A model generated the notes under the pieces. It did not search any database. It was not told where the DNA came from and was given only the letters and a program-made list of their open reading frames with translations. From assembly GCA_030054235.1 (NCBI GenBank), contig JASGCG010000046.1, positions 1 to 8,760 of the forward strand: a stretch of DNA of 8,760 bases, in the 5' to 3' direction. The stretch is from Bacteroidia bacterium (GTDB taxonomy: Bacteria; Planctomycetota; Phycisphaerae; Phycisphaerales; SM1A02). Below are positions 1-7,808 of this stretch, piece after piece (the stretch's first letter is position 1; the number at the start of each line of letters is the position of its first letter). A program made the translations under genes and the position numbers.

Positions 1-872
1 AGGACGGTGAGGCCTGGGTGCTGCCCGATGCCGGCAGCTTCCGTGCCGAGACCGTCCGCGTGAACGAGATCCTCGCCGCACTCGCGAGCCTGGAGAAGAT
101 CGAGGCCATGACGAGCGCGAAGGAGCGGCTGGGCGAGCTGAGCCTGGCCTGGCCCGATGACCAGGGTGCGGCCAAGCTGGTCAGGGTGCTCGCAGGCGAG
201 GCGCCGATCGCCGAGGTCGTGATCGGCAAGGAACGCTTCAGCCCAGAGGCACAGTTCGCGAGGCTCCTGGGTGAATCACAGGCATGGAAGTGCTCTGGCA
301 CGTTCCGCAGCACGCTGGAGCTGGTGAACTACATCGATCGCCAGCTCATGACCCTGCCCAGCGGCGACCTCGACAGGTTCACGGTCGGTGGCGTCGAGTT
401 CACGCGCGGTGATGCCGGCGCTTGGACCGCCGCACAGGTCGAGCCCGCGGCCACGCTGCTCGAGACGCAGCGCGAGAGTGCACAGCGCACCATTCCCGAA
501 CTCCTTGCGCGCCTGGAGATCGACGACGTCCGCGCTGCGAGGGACCATCCGGAGCACCGCCTGGTGCGCGTGGTCTCCCGCTCGCGCGCCATCGACCTCG
601 ACATCGCCAAGGACGGCAATGACCTGTGGCTGAACGTCAACGTCGAACGCGTGGCCGACCAGCCCGAGCCGACCGAGGAGGTCGAGCGCGACCGCGTCAC
701 GGCGCTGGACAAGGCCGGAGCCCGCTGCGCAGGCTTCGAGTTCAAGCTGCCTTCGTGGCGCGCGACCAGCTTGTCGGCGATCCTCTTCCCGCCGCCGCCG
801 TCACCGGAGAGCACGCAACAGCCGGCTCCCGGCACGCAGCCCACGGTGATCTCGCCTGCCGGCGCGCCCTGA
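1..872 (+). CDS. DUF4340-like protein, 3' part (5' end outside window)
   Basis: The reading frame (codons from base 3) is open to the window edge, so this is the C-terminal 289 residues or so of a longer protein. A GTG at 18 is an internal codon rather than a likely start, because the residues before it (DGEAWV) already fit the family. The layout matches DUF4340 as I know it: a 'W-V-L-P-D' strand, a helical 'ILAALASLEKIEAM' stretch, then 'EVVIGKERF', then a strand and helix ending 'LMTLPSGDLDRFTVGG'. Such proteins are usually membrane-anchored and often lie just downstream of a GldG-like protein and an ABC-2 permease. That context would be to the left of the window and is inferred. Residues near the C-terminus form a Pro-rich tail (PPPPSPESTQQPAPG), probably disordered. 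Molecular function is unknown. The family call rests on pattern memory, not a search. Confidence 0.72.
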   Translation, partial: DGEAWVLPDAGSFRAETVRVNEILAALASLEKIEAMTSAKERLGELSLAWPDDQGAAKLVRVLAGEAPIAEVVIGKERFSPEAQFARLLGESQAWKCSGTFRSTLELVNYIDRQLMTLPSGDLDRFTVGGVEFTRGDAGAWTAAQVEPAATLLETQRESAQRTIPELLARLEIDDVRAARDHPEHRLVRVVSRSRAIDLDIAKDGNDLWLNVNVERVADQPEPTEEVERDRVTALDKAGARCAGFEFKLPSWRATSLSAILFPPPPSPESTQQPAPGTQPTVISPAGAP

Positions 873-938
873 CGCCGCACCCGGGCTCTTGGCCTCGGTG
901 GGCGGTGCCGGGTCCTGCGTGATCCATCGACCCGACAT

Positions 939-964
939 CGCATGCGTCATGGAGTGAGCATGCG
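939..964. terminator. Possible bidirectional hairpin between convergent genes
   Basis: In the 104-bp gap between the DUF4340-like gene and the PEBP gene, CGCATGC (939-945) can pair with GCATGCG (958-964): a 7-bp stem with a 12-nt loop. No T-tract follows on either strand, so it is not a classical intrinsic terminator. A weaker 6-bp inverted repeat (ACCCGG 879-884 with CCGGGT 908-913) lies just upstream. The position between converging genes is the main support. Confidence 0.25.
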
Positions 965-976
965 CGACGCCGCCGC

Positions 977-1618
977 TCAGCGACTGAAGACGCCGACGAG
1001 CTCGGCCTTGCCGAGGACGTGTCCCTTCATGGCCGAACGGAGCTCACGCGCAGTGAAGACCTTGTCGGCAGGGAAATCAACATCGAGCGCCACGACGGTG
1101 AAGGTGTAGTGATGATCACCCGAACCCTTGCCCGGCGCAGGCCCGAGGTAGCCCTCGCCCTTGGCCTTGCCCCAGCCGGTGAAGCCCTGGCGCATGCCCT
1201 TGGGATCGTCGAGCGTGGCAGCGCGCTTCAGCGCGCGCGGCAAGCCCTTGCAGTCGGCGGGAATGTTCCAGGCGATCCAGTGGATGAACTGGCCCGCATC
1301 GGGATCGTGGCAGATCAGCGCGAAGGACTTGGTGCCTGCCGGCGTGCCCTCCCACGAGATCTCCGGCGAGACGTTCTCGCCATCGGTCGAGTACTCGACA
1401 GGAAGGCGTTCGTTGTTCTTGAATGCGGGGCTCTTCACCGCGAACTCTGCCTTGGCGGCATCCTTGGGCGCAGTGGCGTCAGCGGGCTTCGCCGCGTCGG
1501 TCGTGGCGGGAGCGGTGCCGGGAGATGCGGGTGCCGATGCCGGCGGCGCCTGCGTGGCAAGGGCCGCAACGACAGGCAGCGCGAACGACGCAACAACGAT
1601 CGAGGAGAGCGTGCTCAT
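977..1618 (-). CDS. Secreted YbhB/YbcL-type PEBP (Raf kinase inhibitor-like) protein
   Basis: A 213-residue protein. Residues 1-22 form a hydrophobic export signal (TLSSIVVASFALPVVAALA), although it lacks the usual basic residues at its N-terminus. Residues 23-57 are an Ala/Pro/Thr-rich linker. Residues 58-213 are a full PEBP fold: FAVKSPAFKNNERLP, then the DPDA motif (105-108) with IHW (112-114), and the GYLGPAPGKGSGDHHYTF block (156-173), all typical of bacterial YbhB/YbcL. Family members have an anion-binding pocket and mostly unknown roles, and kinase inhibition is not implied here. Two cysteines (103 and 123) flank the pocket strand and could form a disulfide after export. The start at 1618 is the only ATG that gives a signal peptide. 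It has no Shine-Dalgarno, but a -10-like TACGCT ends 7 nt before it. The gene converges on the DUF4340-like gene and is divergent from the methyltransferase. Confidence 0.93.
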   Translation of the reverse strand: MSTLSSIVVASFALPVVAALATQAPPASAPASPGTAPATTDAAKPADATAPKDAAKAEFAVKSPAFKNNERLPVEYSTDGENVSPEISWEGTPAGTKSFALICHDPDAGQFIHWIAWNIPADCKGLPRALKRAATLDDPKGMRQGFTGWGKAKGEGYLGPAPGKGSGDHHYTFTVVALDVDFPADKVFTARELRSAMKGHVLGKAELVGVFSR

Positions 1619-1625
1619 GCGCGGG

Positions 1626-1659
1626 AGCGTACCGCGCGCTTGCGCTCGGGCCGTACCAT
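1626..1659. promoter_or_regulatory. Compact divergent promoter region with two -10-like hexamers
   Basis: Only 47 bp (1619-1665) separate the divergent PEBP and methyltransferase genes. On the minus strand TACGCT (1631-1626) is followed by 7 nt and then the PEBP ATG. On the plus strand TACCAT (1654-1659) is followed by 6 nt and then the methyltransferase GTG at 1666. Both fit a TANNNT -10 element placed so that transcription begins at or next to the start codon. No convincing -35 hexamer is visible and neither start has a Shine-Dalgarno. The promoter calls are inferred from position and consensus only. Confidence 0.4.
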
Positions 1660-1665
1660 CGTGGC

Positions 1666-2535
1666 GTGGATCAGGTCCCGGATGCCCATGACGTGCCGTT
1701 GCAGAGCCTGCACGTGGGCGTGACCGCGGCCATGGTCATGCGCCTCGCAGGCGAAGAGGCCGCGCACACCGATGCCGGCCGGACCTTCGTGGCCACGCTC
1801 GACACCGGAGCAGGCCGCGAGATGGCCGACCACGTCGCGCAGCAGTGGCCACACGCCCGCATGCACTTCGTGCTGCGGAAGTGGCAGCTCTGGACGTGGA
1901 TGAACGCGATCGCCGTCAACGCCCCTGCCGTCGGCCGGCAGGTCGTGGTCCTCGGCGCAGGATGGAGCGCCATGGGCATCGACTGGGCGCATCACTGCGT
2001 GGAGGCGCGCGTGTGGGAGGTCGACCTGCACCACCAGGCCGACAAGGAGGCCCTGATGCAGAGGCTCTTCCCGGTCGCTGCCGCGCGCATGCGGATGATC
2101 GAGGCGGATCTCTCGAACCTCGGCATGCTGCTGATGGGGCTTCGCGCGAACGGCTGGCGCGCGGATCGACCCACGCTCTGGGTGGCCGAGGGACTGGCGT
2201 ACTACCTCGCACCGGACCGTTTCGCCGCACTGCTGCGAGCGGCCCTCACGTTCCACCCCTCCAACCGGGCCGTGATCGAGTTCGGGCTGGCACACCACCT
2301 GATGCGTGAGGACATCCGCGCGCGCACGGCCGCCTACCACGGCTACCTCGCCTCGCACATCGGCCTGCCGGGGCTGCAGTCCTTCGATCCGAGCGAGTTC
2401 TGCCTGCGCAGTGGAGCCATTCCGCTGTCCTGGGCCGATCCGAGTTCCATGGAACTGGCGCGCAACGGCCGGACGCTGATGTTCAGGAGCCCTGAGGACA
2501 GTGGCATGCGCATGGCCGTTCTGGGGCCCGCATGA
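1666..2535 (+). CDS. Leucine carboxyl methyltransferase-like class I SAM methyltransferase
   Basis: A 289-residue protein starting at GTG 1666. The open frame runs further upstream, but that part is antisense to the PEBP gene. The start is chosen because it sits just past the PEBP start and 6 nt after a -10-like TACCAT; GTG 1693 is an alternative. Motifs fit the LCM/PPM1 O-methyltransferase family: VVVLGAGWS (93-100) as SAM motif I, VWEVD (116-120) with the acidic residues expected to hold the SAM ribose, and VAEGLAYYL (173-181) matching the family's 'EGLxxYL'. The usual 'GAGxDTRxxR' is replaced by GAGWSAMGIDW, so the family's DTR residues are missing. The N-terminal basic motif of typical members is also not obvious. 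Members methylate carboxylates or small molecules, and the substrate here is unknown. The stop codon overlaps the thioesterase start (ATGA), suggesting translational coupling. Confidence 0.8.
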   Translation: MDQVPDAHDVPLQSLHVGVTAAMVMRLAGEEAAHTDAGRTFVATLDTGAGREMADHVAQQWPHARMHFVLRKWQLWTWMNAIAVNAPAVGRQVVVLGAGWSAMGIDWAHHCVEARVWEVDLHHQADKEALMQRLFPVAAARMRMIEADLSNLGMLLMGLRANGWRADRPTLWVAEGLAYYLAPDRFAALLRAALTFHPSNRAVIEFGLAHHLMREDIRARTAAYHGYLASHIGLPGLQSFDPSEFCLRSGAIPLSWADPSSMELARNGRTLMFRSPEDSGMRMAVLGPA

Positions 2536-2936
2536 CGACCGCGCCCATCGCATCGATCGACCTCCCCGTCCGCGTGCGCTACGTCGAGTGCGATCCGATG
2601 GGTGTGGTGCACCACACGGTGTATCCCGTGTGGTTCGAGATGGCGCGCACGGAACTGCTGCGGTCCAAGGGCGGCAGCTACCGCGCGATGGAAGAGGCTG
2701 GGCTCTTGCTCGCCGTGGTCAGGCTCGAGGCCCGCTACCGCGCGCCCGCGCGCTACGACGATCTCGTCACCGTGCGCTGTGACCTGCTCTCGAGCGGCCC
2801 GGTGAAGATCGAACATCGCTACCAGGTGATCCGCGACGGCGCCCTGCTGGTCGAGGGCGGCACCACGCTCGCGTGCATCGACCGCAACGGCAGGCTGCAG
2901 GCCGTGCCGAGCGACTTGGCGTGGACCTCACGCTGA
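2532..2936 (+). CDS. YbgC/FcbC-type hotdog acyl-CoA thioesterase
   Basis: A 134-residue single hotdog-fold (4HBT) protein, the normal length for the YbgC family. The diagnostic N-terminal block is clear: VRYVECDPMGVVHHTVYPVWFE (about residues 13-35), with the catalytic aspartate at D21 and the following G-V-V-H-H-x-x-Y of the family. It is followed by the long helix (MARTELLRSKG) and strands such as ARYRAPARYDDLV. These enzymes hydrolyse short-chain or aromatic acyl-CoA thioesters in the cytoplasm, and in Gram-negatives ybgC is often linked to tol-pal, which is absent here. ATG at 2532 overlaps the methyltransferase stop by 4 bp and has no Shine-Dalgarno, so it probably depends on re-initiation after the upstream gene. 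Specificity cannot be assigned from sequence. Confidence 0.9.
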   Translation: MTTAPIASIDLPVRVRYVECDPMGVVHHTVYPVWFEMARTELLRSKGGSYRAMEEAGLLLAVVRLEARYRAPARYDDLVTVRCDLLSSGPVKIEHRYQVIRDGALLVEGGTTLACIDRNGRLQAVPSDLAWTSR

Positions 2937-2955
2937 AGCCTTGCCGACCGCACCT

Positions 2956-3000
2956 CGTGGTCGCGACCACGCCTCTACCATTCCCGACTCACTCCAAGGA
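2956..3000 (+). promoter_or_regulatory. fumC upstream region: 16-bp palindrome, -10-like TACCAT and Shine-Dalgarno
   Basis: A perfect 16-bp palindrome, CGTGGTCGCGACCACG, occupies 2956-2971. Five bases downstream is a -10-like TACCAT (2976-2981), then a leader containing AAGGA (2996-3000), a good Shine-Dalgarno 7 nt before the fumC ATG. The palindrome would lie across the -35/spacer of this promoter, the usual site of a repressor or activator operator. It could instead form a 6-bp hairpin with a CGCG loop that ends the thioesterase transcript, but no T-tract follows. The Shine-Dalgarno call is firm, while the promoter and operator are inferred. Confidence 0.5.
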
Positions 3001-3007
3001 CCTGATC

Positions 3008-4411
<1,404 letters not shown>

Positions 4412-4428
4412 GGCCGACGGCGCAGCGA

Positions 4429-5322
4429 TCACTGCACCGTGTCGGGCACTTCGATGTAGACGTCGACGACTTGGCCGGGCTGCACGCGATGCGTGCCCCG
4501 GCCGAGTTCGTAGATGACCTGCACCACGCGGGTGTCGATGCGTTCGGCGGCCTCGCCCGTCAGCGTGCGCTTGGGTTGAACGAGCGGCACCACGCGCAGG
4601 AACGTGAGCGGCAGGGAACTTCCGGGCACGCCACGAAGGCTCGCCTGAGCCTTGCCGCCCTGCGCGAAGCGTGCGAACTCGACTTCGTCGATGTCCACAC
4701 GCACCTGCATCGGGTCGATGGAGCCGATCGCCATACGACGACCGCCGAGGGGCGCGTACTCACCGGGCCGGACATCGACGAAGAGCACCGTGCCATCGAT
4801 GGGGCTGCGCACGGTCTCGCGGTGGAGCTGGGCTTGTGATGCCTGGACCTGTGCATCGGCGCGCTGGACCCGCGCTGCCGCGACCTTGGCCGACTGCTCG
4901 CGCGCCACGCGCTCAACCTGCGGCACGACCTCGGCCGCGCCGCTTTCCATGAGGGCCTTGAGCCTGGCTTCTTCGTCCACGAGCTGGGCCATGGCCACGG
5001 CGCGTTCGGCTTCGGCCAGACCGAGCTCGGCCTTCGTCCGAGCGTGATCGAGTTCCCAGAGGACATCGCCAGCCTTGACCGAATCGCCCTCGGCGACCCC
5101 GACGCGACCGACCACGCCGGCATCGGCGGCATCCACGTAGGTCACGCCGCCAAGCGGCTCGACCAGGCCGGTGGCGGCGATGCGGCTCTCGAAGGGGCTT
5201 GGCGCAGGCGCCACGGGCACCGGCACGTCAAGCGTGCGGAACTCCATCTTCTTCACGGCGGCGACGGTGGCGACGAGGCCGGCAACGGCCAGGACGGGCA
5301 GGACGATCGAGCGCAGGTTCAT
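4429..5322 (-). CDS. DevB/HlyD-type membrane fusion protein of an ABC exporter
   Basis: A 297-residue periplasmic adaptor. Residues 6-23 are an N-terminal membrane anchor (IVLPVLAVAGLVATVAAV), followed by a Pro-rich stretch (33-43). The first lipoyl half is GVVGRVGVAEGDSVKAGDVLWELD (69-92), with the classic G-D-x-V-K-x-G-D. Residues 93-167 form an Ala/Glu/Gln-rich coiled-coil hairpin. The second lipoyl half is VRSPIDGTVLFVDVRPGEY (171-189), followed by a beta-barrel (MQVRVDIDEVE). It would link the inner-membrane ABC pump to an outer-membrane channel, but no TolC-like gene is in the window. Length and partners fit the DevB group of cyanobacteria-type DevBCA exporters better than full MacA. 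It is last in the operon, and its ATG overlaps the ATPase stop by 4 bp with a strong AAGGAG 5 nt upstream. Confidence 0.92.
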   Translation of the reverse strand: MNLRSIVLPVLAVAGLVATVAAVKKMEFRTLDVPVPVAPAPSPFESRIAATGLVEPLGGVTYVDAADAGVVGRVGVAEGDSVKAGDVLWELDHARTKAELGLAEAERAVAMAQLVDEEARLKALMESGAAEVVPQVERVAREQSAKVAAARVQRADAQVQASQAQLHRETVRSPIDGTVLFVDVRPGEYAPLGGRRMAIGSIDPMQVRVDIDEVEFARFAQGGKAQASLRGVPGSSLPLTFLRVVPLVQPKRTLTGEAAERIDTRVVQVIYELGRGTHRVQPGQVVDVYIEVPDTVQ

Positions 5323-6035
5323 GCGTGCTCCTTCGTTGGGACCTCGGTGCGCGTGACGCGGCCATCGTCCATGTGGACGATGCGGTTCGCGAACCGATAG
5401 ATTCGTTCATCGTGCGTGATCACGACCACGGCGTGGCCATCCTCGTGGGCGACGCGGGCCACGAGTTCCATCACGCTCTGTCCAGTGGCGCCATCGAGCG
5501 CGCTCGTGGGTTCATCGCACACGAGCAGCCGTGGATTGGGCGCGAGCGCCCGCGCGATCGCCACGCGCTGCTGCTGGCCGCCCGACATCTGCAACGGCAA
5601 GCTGCGCTCGCGACCGCCGAGCCCGACCTTGCGCAGCATCTCACCCGAACGGGCCATGGCCTCGGCACGCGGCGTGCCCTGAATCAGGAGCGGAATCGCC
5701 ACGTTTTCCTGCGCCGTGACCGTGGGCACGAGGTTGAACTGCTGGAACACGAAGCCCACGTTGCGCCCGCGCCACGCCGTCCGAGGCCCGTTGCGCAGCG
5801 CCTGGGGATCAACGCCCAGCACGCTGCACGACCCACCATCGCGCGTCAGCAAACCGGCCAGGATCGAGATGAGCGTGGTCTTGCCGCAGCCGGAGGGGCC
5901 CACGAGCATCACGAGCTCGCCGTAGGGCACGCGCAGATCGGCACCAGCGAGCGCGACCACGCGATTCTCGCCCTTGCCGTACGCCTTGGTCACGTCGGCG
6001 GCATCGATCGCCAGGTTGGTTGCCACGGCGCTCAT
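5319..6035 (-). CDS. ABC exporter ATP-binding protein (DevA/MacB/LolD type)
   Basis: A 238-residue cytoplasmic nucleotide-binding subunit with every required motif: Walker A GPSGCGKT (46-53), Q-loop in FVFQQFNL (95-102), ABC signature MSGGQQQR (150-157), Walker B LLVCDE (170-175) followed by PTSALD, and H-loop histidine 208 in VVITHD. The FVFQQFNLVPTVTAQENV stretch and overall length are typical of the MacB/LolD/DevA family, which drives mechanotransmission exporters rather than classical importers. ATG 6035 overlaps the permease stop by 4 bp (ATGA), and its own stop overlaps the membrane fusion protein start in the same way, so all three subunits should be made together. Confidence 0.95.
   Translation of the reverse strand: MSAVATNLAIDAADVTKAYGKGENRVVALAGADLRVPYGELVMLVGPSGCGKTTLISILAGLLTRDGGSCSVLGVDPQALRNGPRTAWRGRNVGFVFQQFNLVPTVTAQENVAIPLLIQGTPRAEAMARSGEMLRKVGLGGRERSLPLQMSGGQQQRVAIARALAPNPRLLVCDEPTSALDGATGQSVMELVARVAHEDGHAVVVITHDERIYRFANRIVHMDDGRVTRTEVPTKEHA
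5328..5333 (-). promoter_or_regulatory. Shine-Dalgarno of the membrane fusion protein gene
   Basis: AAGGAG on the minus strand, 5 nt before the ATG at 5322 and inside the 3' end of the ATPase gene. It supports this start and shows that this genome does use Shine-Dalgarno sites, which makes their absence at several other starts meaningful. Confidence 0.75.
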
Positions 6036-7204
6036 CCCTGGAACACGCTCTTGGGATCGAGCCGGATCACGCGAATCATGCTGATGAGGCTCGCGCCCAC
6101 CACGATGACCAGCACGGCTCCGGCCGTGATGACCGGGATGTGCCAAGTCATCACGAATGCCAGTCGATCCGGATTGTTGGACAGCCCGAACGCACTCGCG
6201 AGTCCGAGACCGAGACCGAGACCGATCGCGCCAGCGACCACCCCCTGCAGAGCGACCATGCGCAAGAGCAGCCAGGAGCTCGCACCCATCGCCTTCATCG
6301 CGCCGAAGTACTTCAGGTTCTCGAGCGTGAAGTTGTAGAACATCTGCCCCGCGATCGCGACGCCGACGAAGAATCCAAGGGCGATCGCGATCCCGAAGTT
6401 GATGGGAATGCCTGTTTCGCGCATCCAGAAGCCGATCGTCTTCCACTCGAAAGGCGATGCAGGCAGCGCACTCAGCCCCGTGCGTGCCTCGATCTGGCGC
6501 GCAAGTTCCGCGGGATCCTGCCCCGGCTCCGCCTTGACGAGCACCATGCTCATGACGCGACGGACGGCGGGCTGGAACTGCAGCGCGCGCGAGTAGGTCG
6601 TGTAGACCTGCGGCGCGTACTGGAAGCTCTCGCCGTTGTCGCAGATCCCCACGACGACGGCACGGCGTTCGTTGAGTTCCATCTCGTCGCCGACCTGCAT
6701 CGGACGATAGACCGGCTTGCCGTCGGGGCCGCGCTCGCCCGTGGCCATCCGAAGTTCCCGCGCGAGCCGACGATTGTCGACGATGACGGCATCGGCCTGG
6801 CGCAGGTCCGCGACCTGTCCATCGAGCATCGTGTGCGGCCCGCCGATCAGCGTGGCGTCGTCGATGCCCACGACCTCACAGACGGTCCGCCGACCATCTC
6901 CGAGCTTCACCCCGAGCAGGCCCTTGAAGAGCGGCACCGCCCACGCCACGCCCGGAACACCGCGCACCCGCTGGAGATCGGTGTCGCGGAGCGCCTTGGC
7001 ATCGTCGACCGAGAGCAGGTCGGGATCGGTGACCCAGATGTCGGCCTGCGGGGTGTCGCGGATGAAGGCGCTCGTCCTGCTCATCAAGCCGACGAAGATG
7101 CTGGACTGCTGGGCGATCAGCAGGCTGGCGAAGGCCAGACCCAGCAGGATCCCGTAGAACCGGGCCCCGTCGCCAAAGAGCATCTTGATCGCGATCCGCA
7201 GCAT
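6032..7204 (-). CDS. DevC-type FtsX/MacB-fold ABC exporter permease
   Basis: A 390-residue inner-membrane subunit with the type VII (FtsX/MacB/LolC) layout. TM1 is at about 16-39 (GILLGLAFASLLIA), followed by a large extracytoplasmic domain of about 225 residues. TM2 (268-292), TM3 (310-340) and TM4 (356-378) then form the C-terminal FtsX domain. After TM2 the coupling segment LKYFGAMKAMGAS carries the family's 'KAxGAS' contact with the ATPase. The protein ends LDPKSVFQG, as DevC-like permeases do. ATG 7204 (MLRIAIKMLF) is chosen because the frame further upstream is antisense to the sigma factor gene and a family-like N-terminus begins here. It lacks a Shine-Dalgarno. A Gly-Leu repeat in TM3 is encoded by a hexanucleotide repeat. 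As first gene of the operon it is divergent from the sigma factor gene. The substrate is unknown. Confidence 0.93.
   Translation of the reverse strand: MLRIAIKMLFGDGARFYGILLGLAFASLLIAQQSSIFVGLMSRTSAFIRDTPQADIWVTDPDLLSVDDAKALRDTDLQRVRGVPGVAWAVPLFKGLLGVKLGDGRRTVCEVVGIDDATLIGGPHTMLDGQVADLRQADAVIVDNRRLARELRMATGERGPDGKPVYRPMQVGDEMELNERRAVVVGICDNGESFQYAPQVYTTYSRALQFQPAVRRVMSMVLVKAEPGQDPAELARQIEARTGLSALPASPFEWKTIGFWMRETGIPINFGIAIALGFFVGVAIAGQMFYNFTLENLKYFGAMKAMGASSWLLLRMVALQGVVAGAIGLGLGLGLASAFGLSNNPDRLAFVMTWHIPVITAGAVLVIVVGASLISMIRVIRLDPKSVFQG
6204..6224. repeat. Hexanucleotide tandem repeat (CCGAGA, about 3.5 copies)
   Basis: Three exact CCGAGA units (6204-6221) plus the partial unit CCG lie inside the permease gene and encode alternating Gly-Leu in TM3. 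Because the unit is six bases, gain or loss of copies keeps the frame and would change only the length of the membrane helix. Confidence 0.7.
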
Positions 7205-7268
7205 GGGAAAGGGCCGAACTCTATCCGGCCTCGTGTCCCATGCGGCAGCGGGCGCGACAATGCCCCCG
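7205..7268. promoter_or_regulatory. Divergent promoter region: exporter operon and sigma factor
   Basis: This 64-bp gap separates the exporter permease (-) from the sigma factor (+). On the minus strand a -10-like TAGAGT (7223-7218) lies 13 nt before the permease ATG. It is framed by a 5-bp inverted repeat, GGCCG (7212-7216) and CGGCC (7226-7230). On the plus strand a -10-like GACAAT (7256-7261) ends 7 nt before ATG 7269, flanked by GGGC (7250-7253) and GCCC (7262-7265). Neither start has a Shine-Dalgarno, and -35 elements are weak or absent. Shared control of both units is inferred from the arrangement. Confidence 0.4.
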
Positions 7269-7808
7269 ATGGACCCCCGCGACAGCCAAGCCTTCGAGAT
7301 CCTCGTGCGCGAGCATGCGGACATGCTCATGGCGTACCTGCGGGCCATGGCTTGGAACGATGCGCTCGTCGAGGATGCGTTCCAGGAGGCCATCATCGTC
7401 GCGTGGCGTCGCCTCCCCGACTTCGATCGCAGCCGGCCCTTCGCACCATGGCTCCGCGGGATTGCGCGCAACACGCTCCTTGGTCTCGCCCGCAAGCAGC
7501 AGCGTCGGCACGAAATCGCCGGCGAGGCCGCGGCCCTGCACATCGAGGAGCAGCTCGCCCGCATCGAGAGCACGCCGGCTGATCGCTTCGCCGACCGAAT
7601 GCAGCCGCTCATGGACTGCCTGCAGCGCCTGGCACCCGAGCAGCGCGAGGCCGTTGAATTGGTCTATGCGCAGTCGCTCGATCCGCGCGTGGCCGCATCG
7701 ACGGCCGGCACGAACGACGAGACCTTCCGCAAGCGCCTCTACCGTGCGCGCCTGCAGCTCGCAGAATGCCTGCGCATCAAGGGATTCCTCGACGGAGCAC
7801 CAGCATGA
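7269..7808 (+). CDS. ECF-like sigma-70 family RNA polymerase sigma factor
   Basis: A 179-residue two-domain sigma factor. Region 2 covers about residues 8-75, with VEDAFQEAIIVAWRRLPDFD (34-53) and PFAPWLRGIARN (57-68), the classic '-10 binding' block. Region 4 covers about 115-168, with LAPEQREAVELVY (121-133) and the helix-turn-helix ending TFRKRLYRARLQLAECL. Regions 1 and 3 are absent, as in ECF sigmas. It resembles the sigma-70 subfamily widespread in Planctomycetes and Verrucomicrobia. ATG 7269 is preferred because a -10-like GACAAT ends 7 nt before it; ATG 7260, three codons upstream in frame, overlaps that hexamer and is the alternative. The open frame upstream is antisense to the permease. 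The stop overlaps the next gene's ATG by 4 bp, the usual sigma/anti-sigma coupling, although the partner lacks a recognisable zinc motif. Confidence 0.93.
   Translation: MDPRDSQAFEILVREHADMLMAYLRAMAWNDALVEDAFQEAIIVAWRRLPDFDRSRPFAPWLRGIARNTLLGLARKQQRRHEIAGEAAALHIEEQLARIESTPADRFADRMQPLMDCLQRLAPEQREAVELVYAQSLDPRVAASTAGTNDETFRKRLYRARLQLAECLRIKGFLDGAPA
7794..7797 (+). promoter_or_regulatory. Shine-Dalgarno deciding the sigma-partner start
   Basis: GGAG, 7 nt before ATG 7805 and within the sigma factor gene. It supports 7805 over the in-frame codons that follow and gives the overlapping downstream gene its own ribosome site. Confidence 0.6.

Noticed and set aside
879..913. ACCCGG/CCGGGT inverted repeat as a terminator for the DUF4340-like gene
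   Set aside because: Only a 6-bp stem with a 23-nt loop and no T-tract, easily expected by chance in this GC content.
1019..1723. Long open frame antisense to the PEBP gene
   Set aside because: A shadow of GC-rich codon use: the translation is Arg/Gly-rich and low in complexity, while the opposite strand encodes a clear PEBP domain.
5199..6338. A 379-residue plus-strand open frame over the exporter genes
   Set aside because: It is antisense to the ATPase and fusion-protein genes, has biased Arg/His composition and shows no recognisable motifs.
6020..7582. A 520-residue plus-strand open frame over the permease and sigma gene
   Set aside because: It runs antisense through the permease and out of frame through the sigma factor, both of which have solid family evidence, and its composition is typical of a shadow frame.
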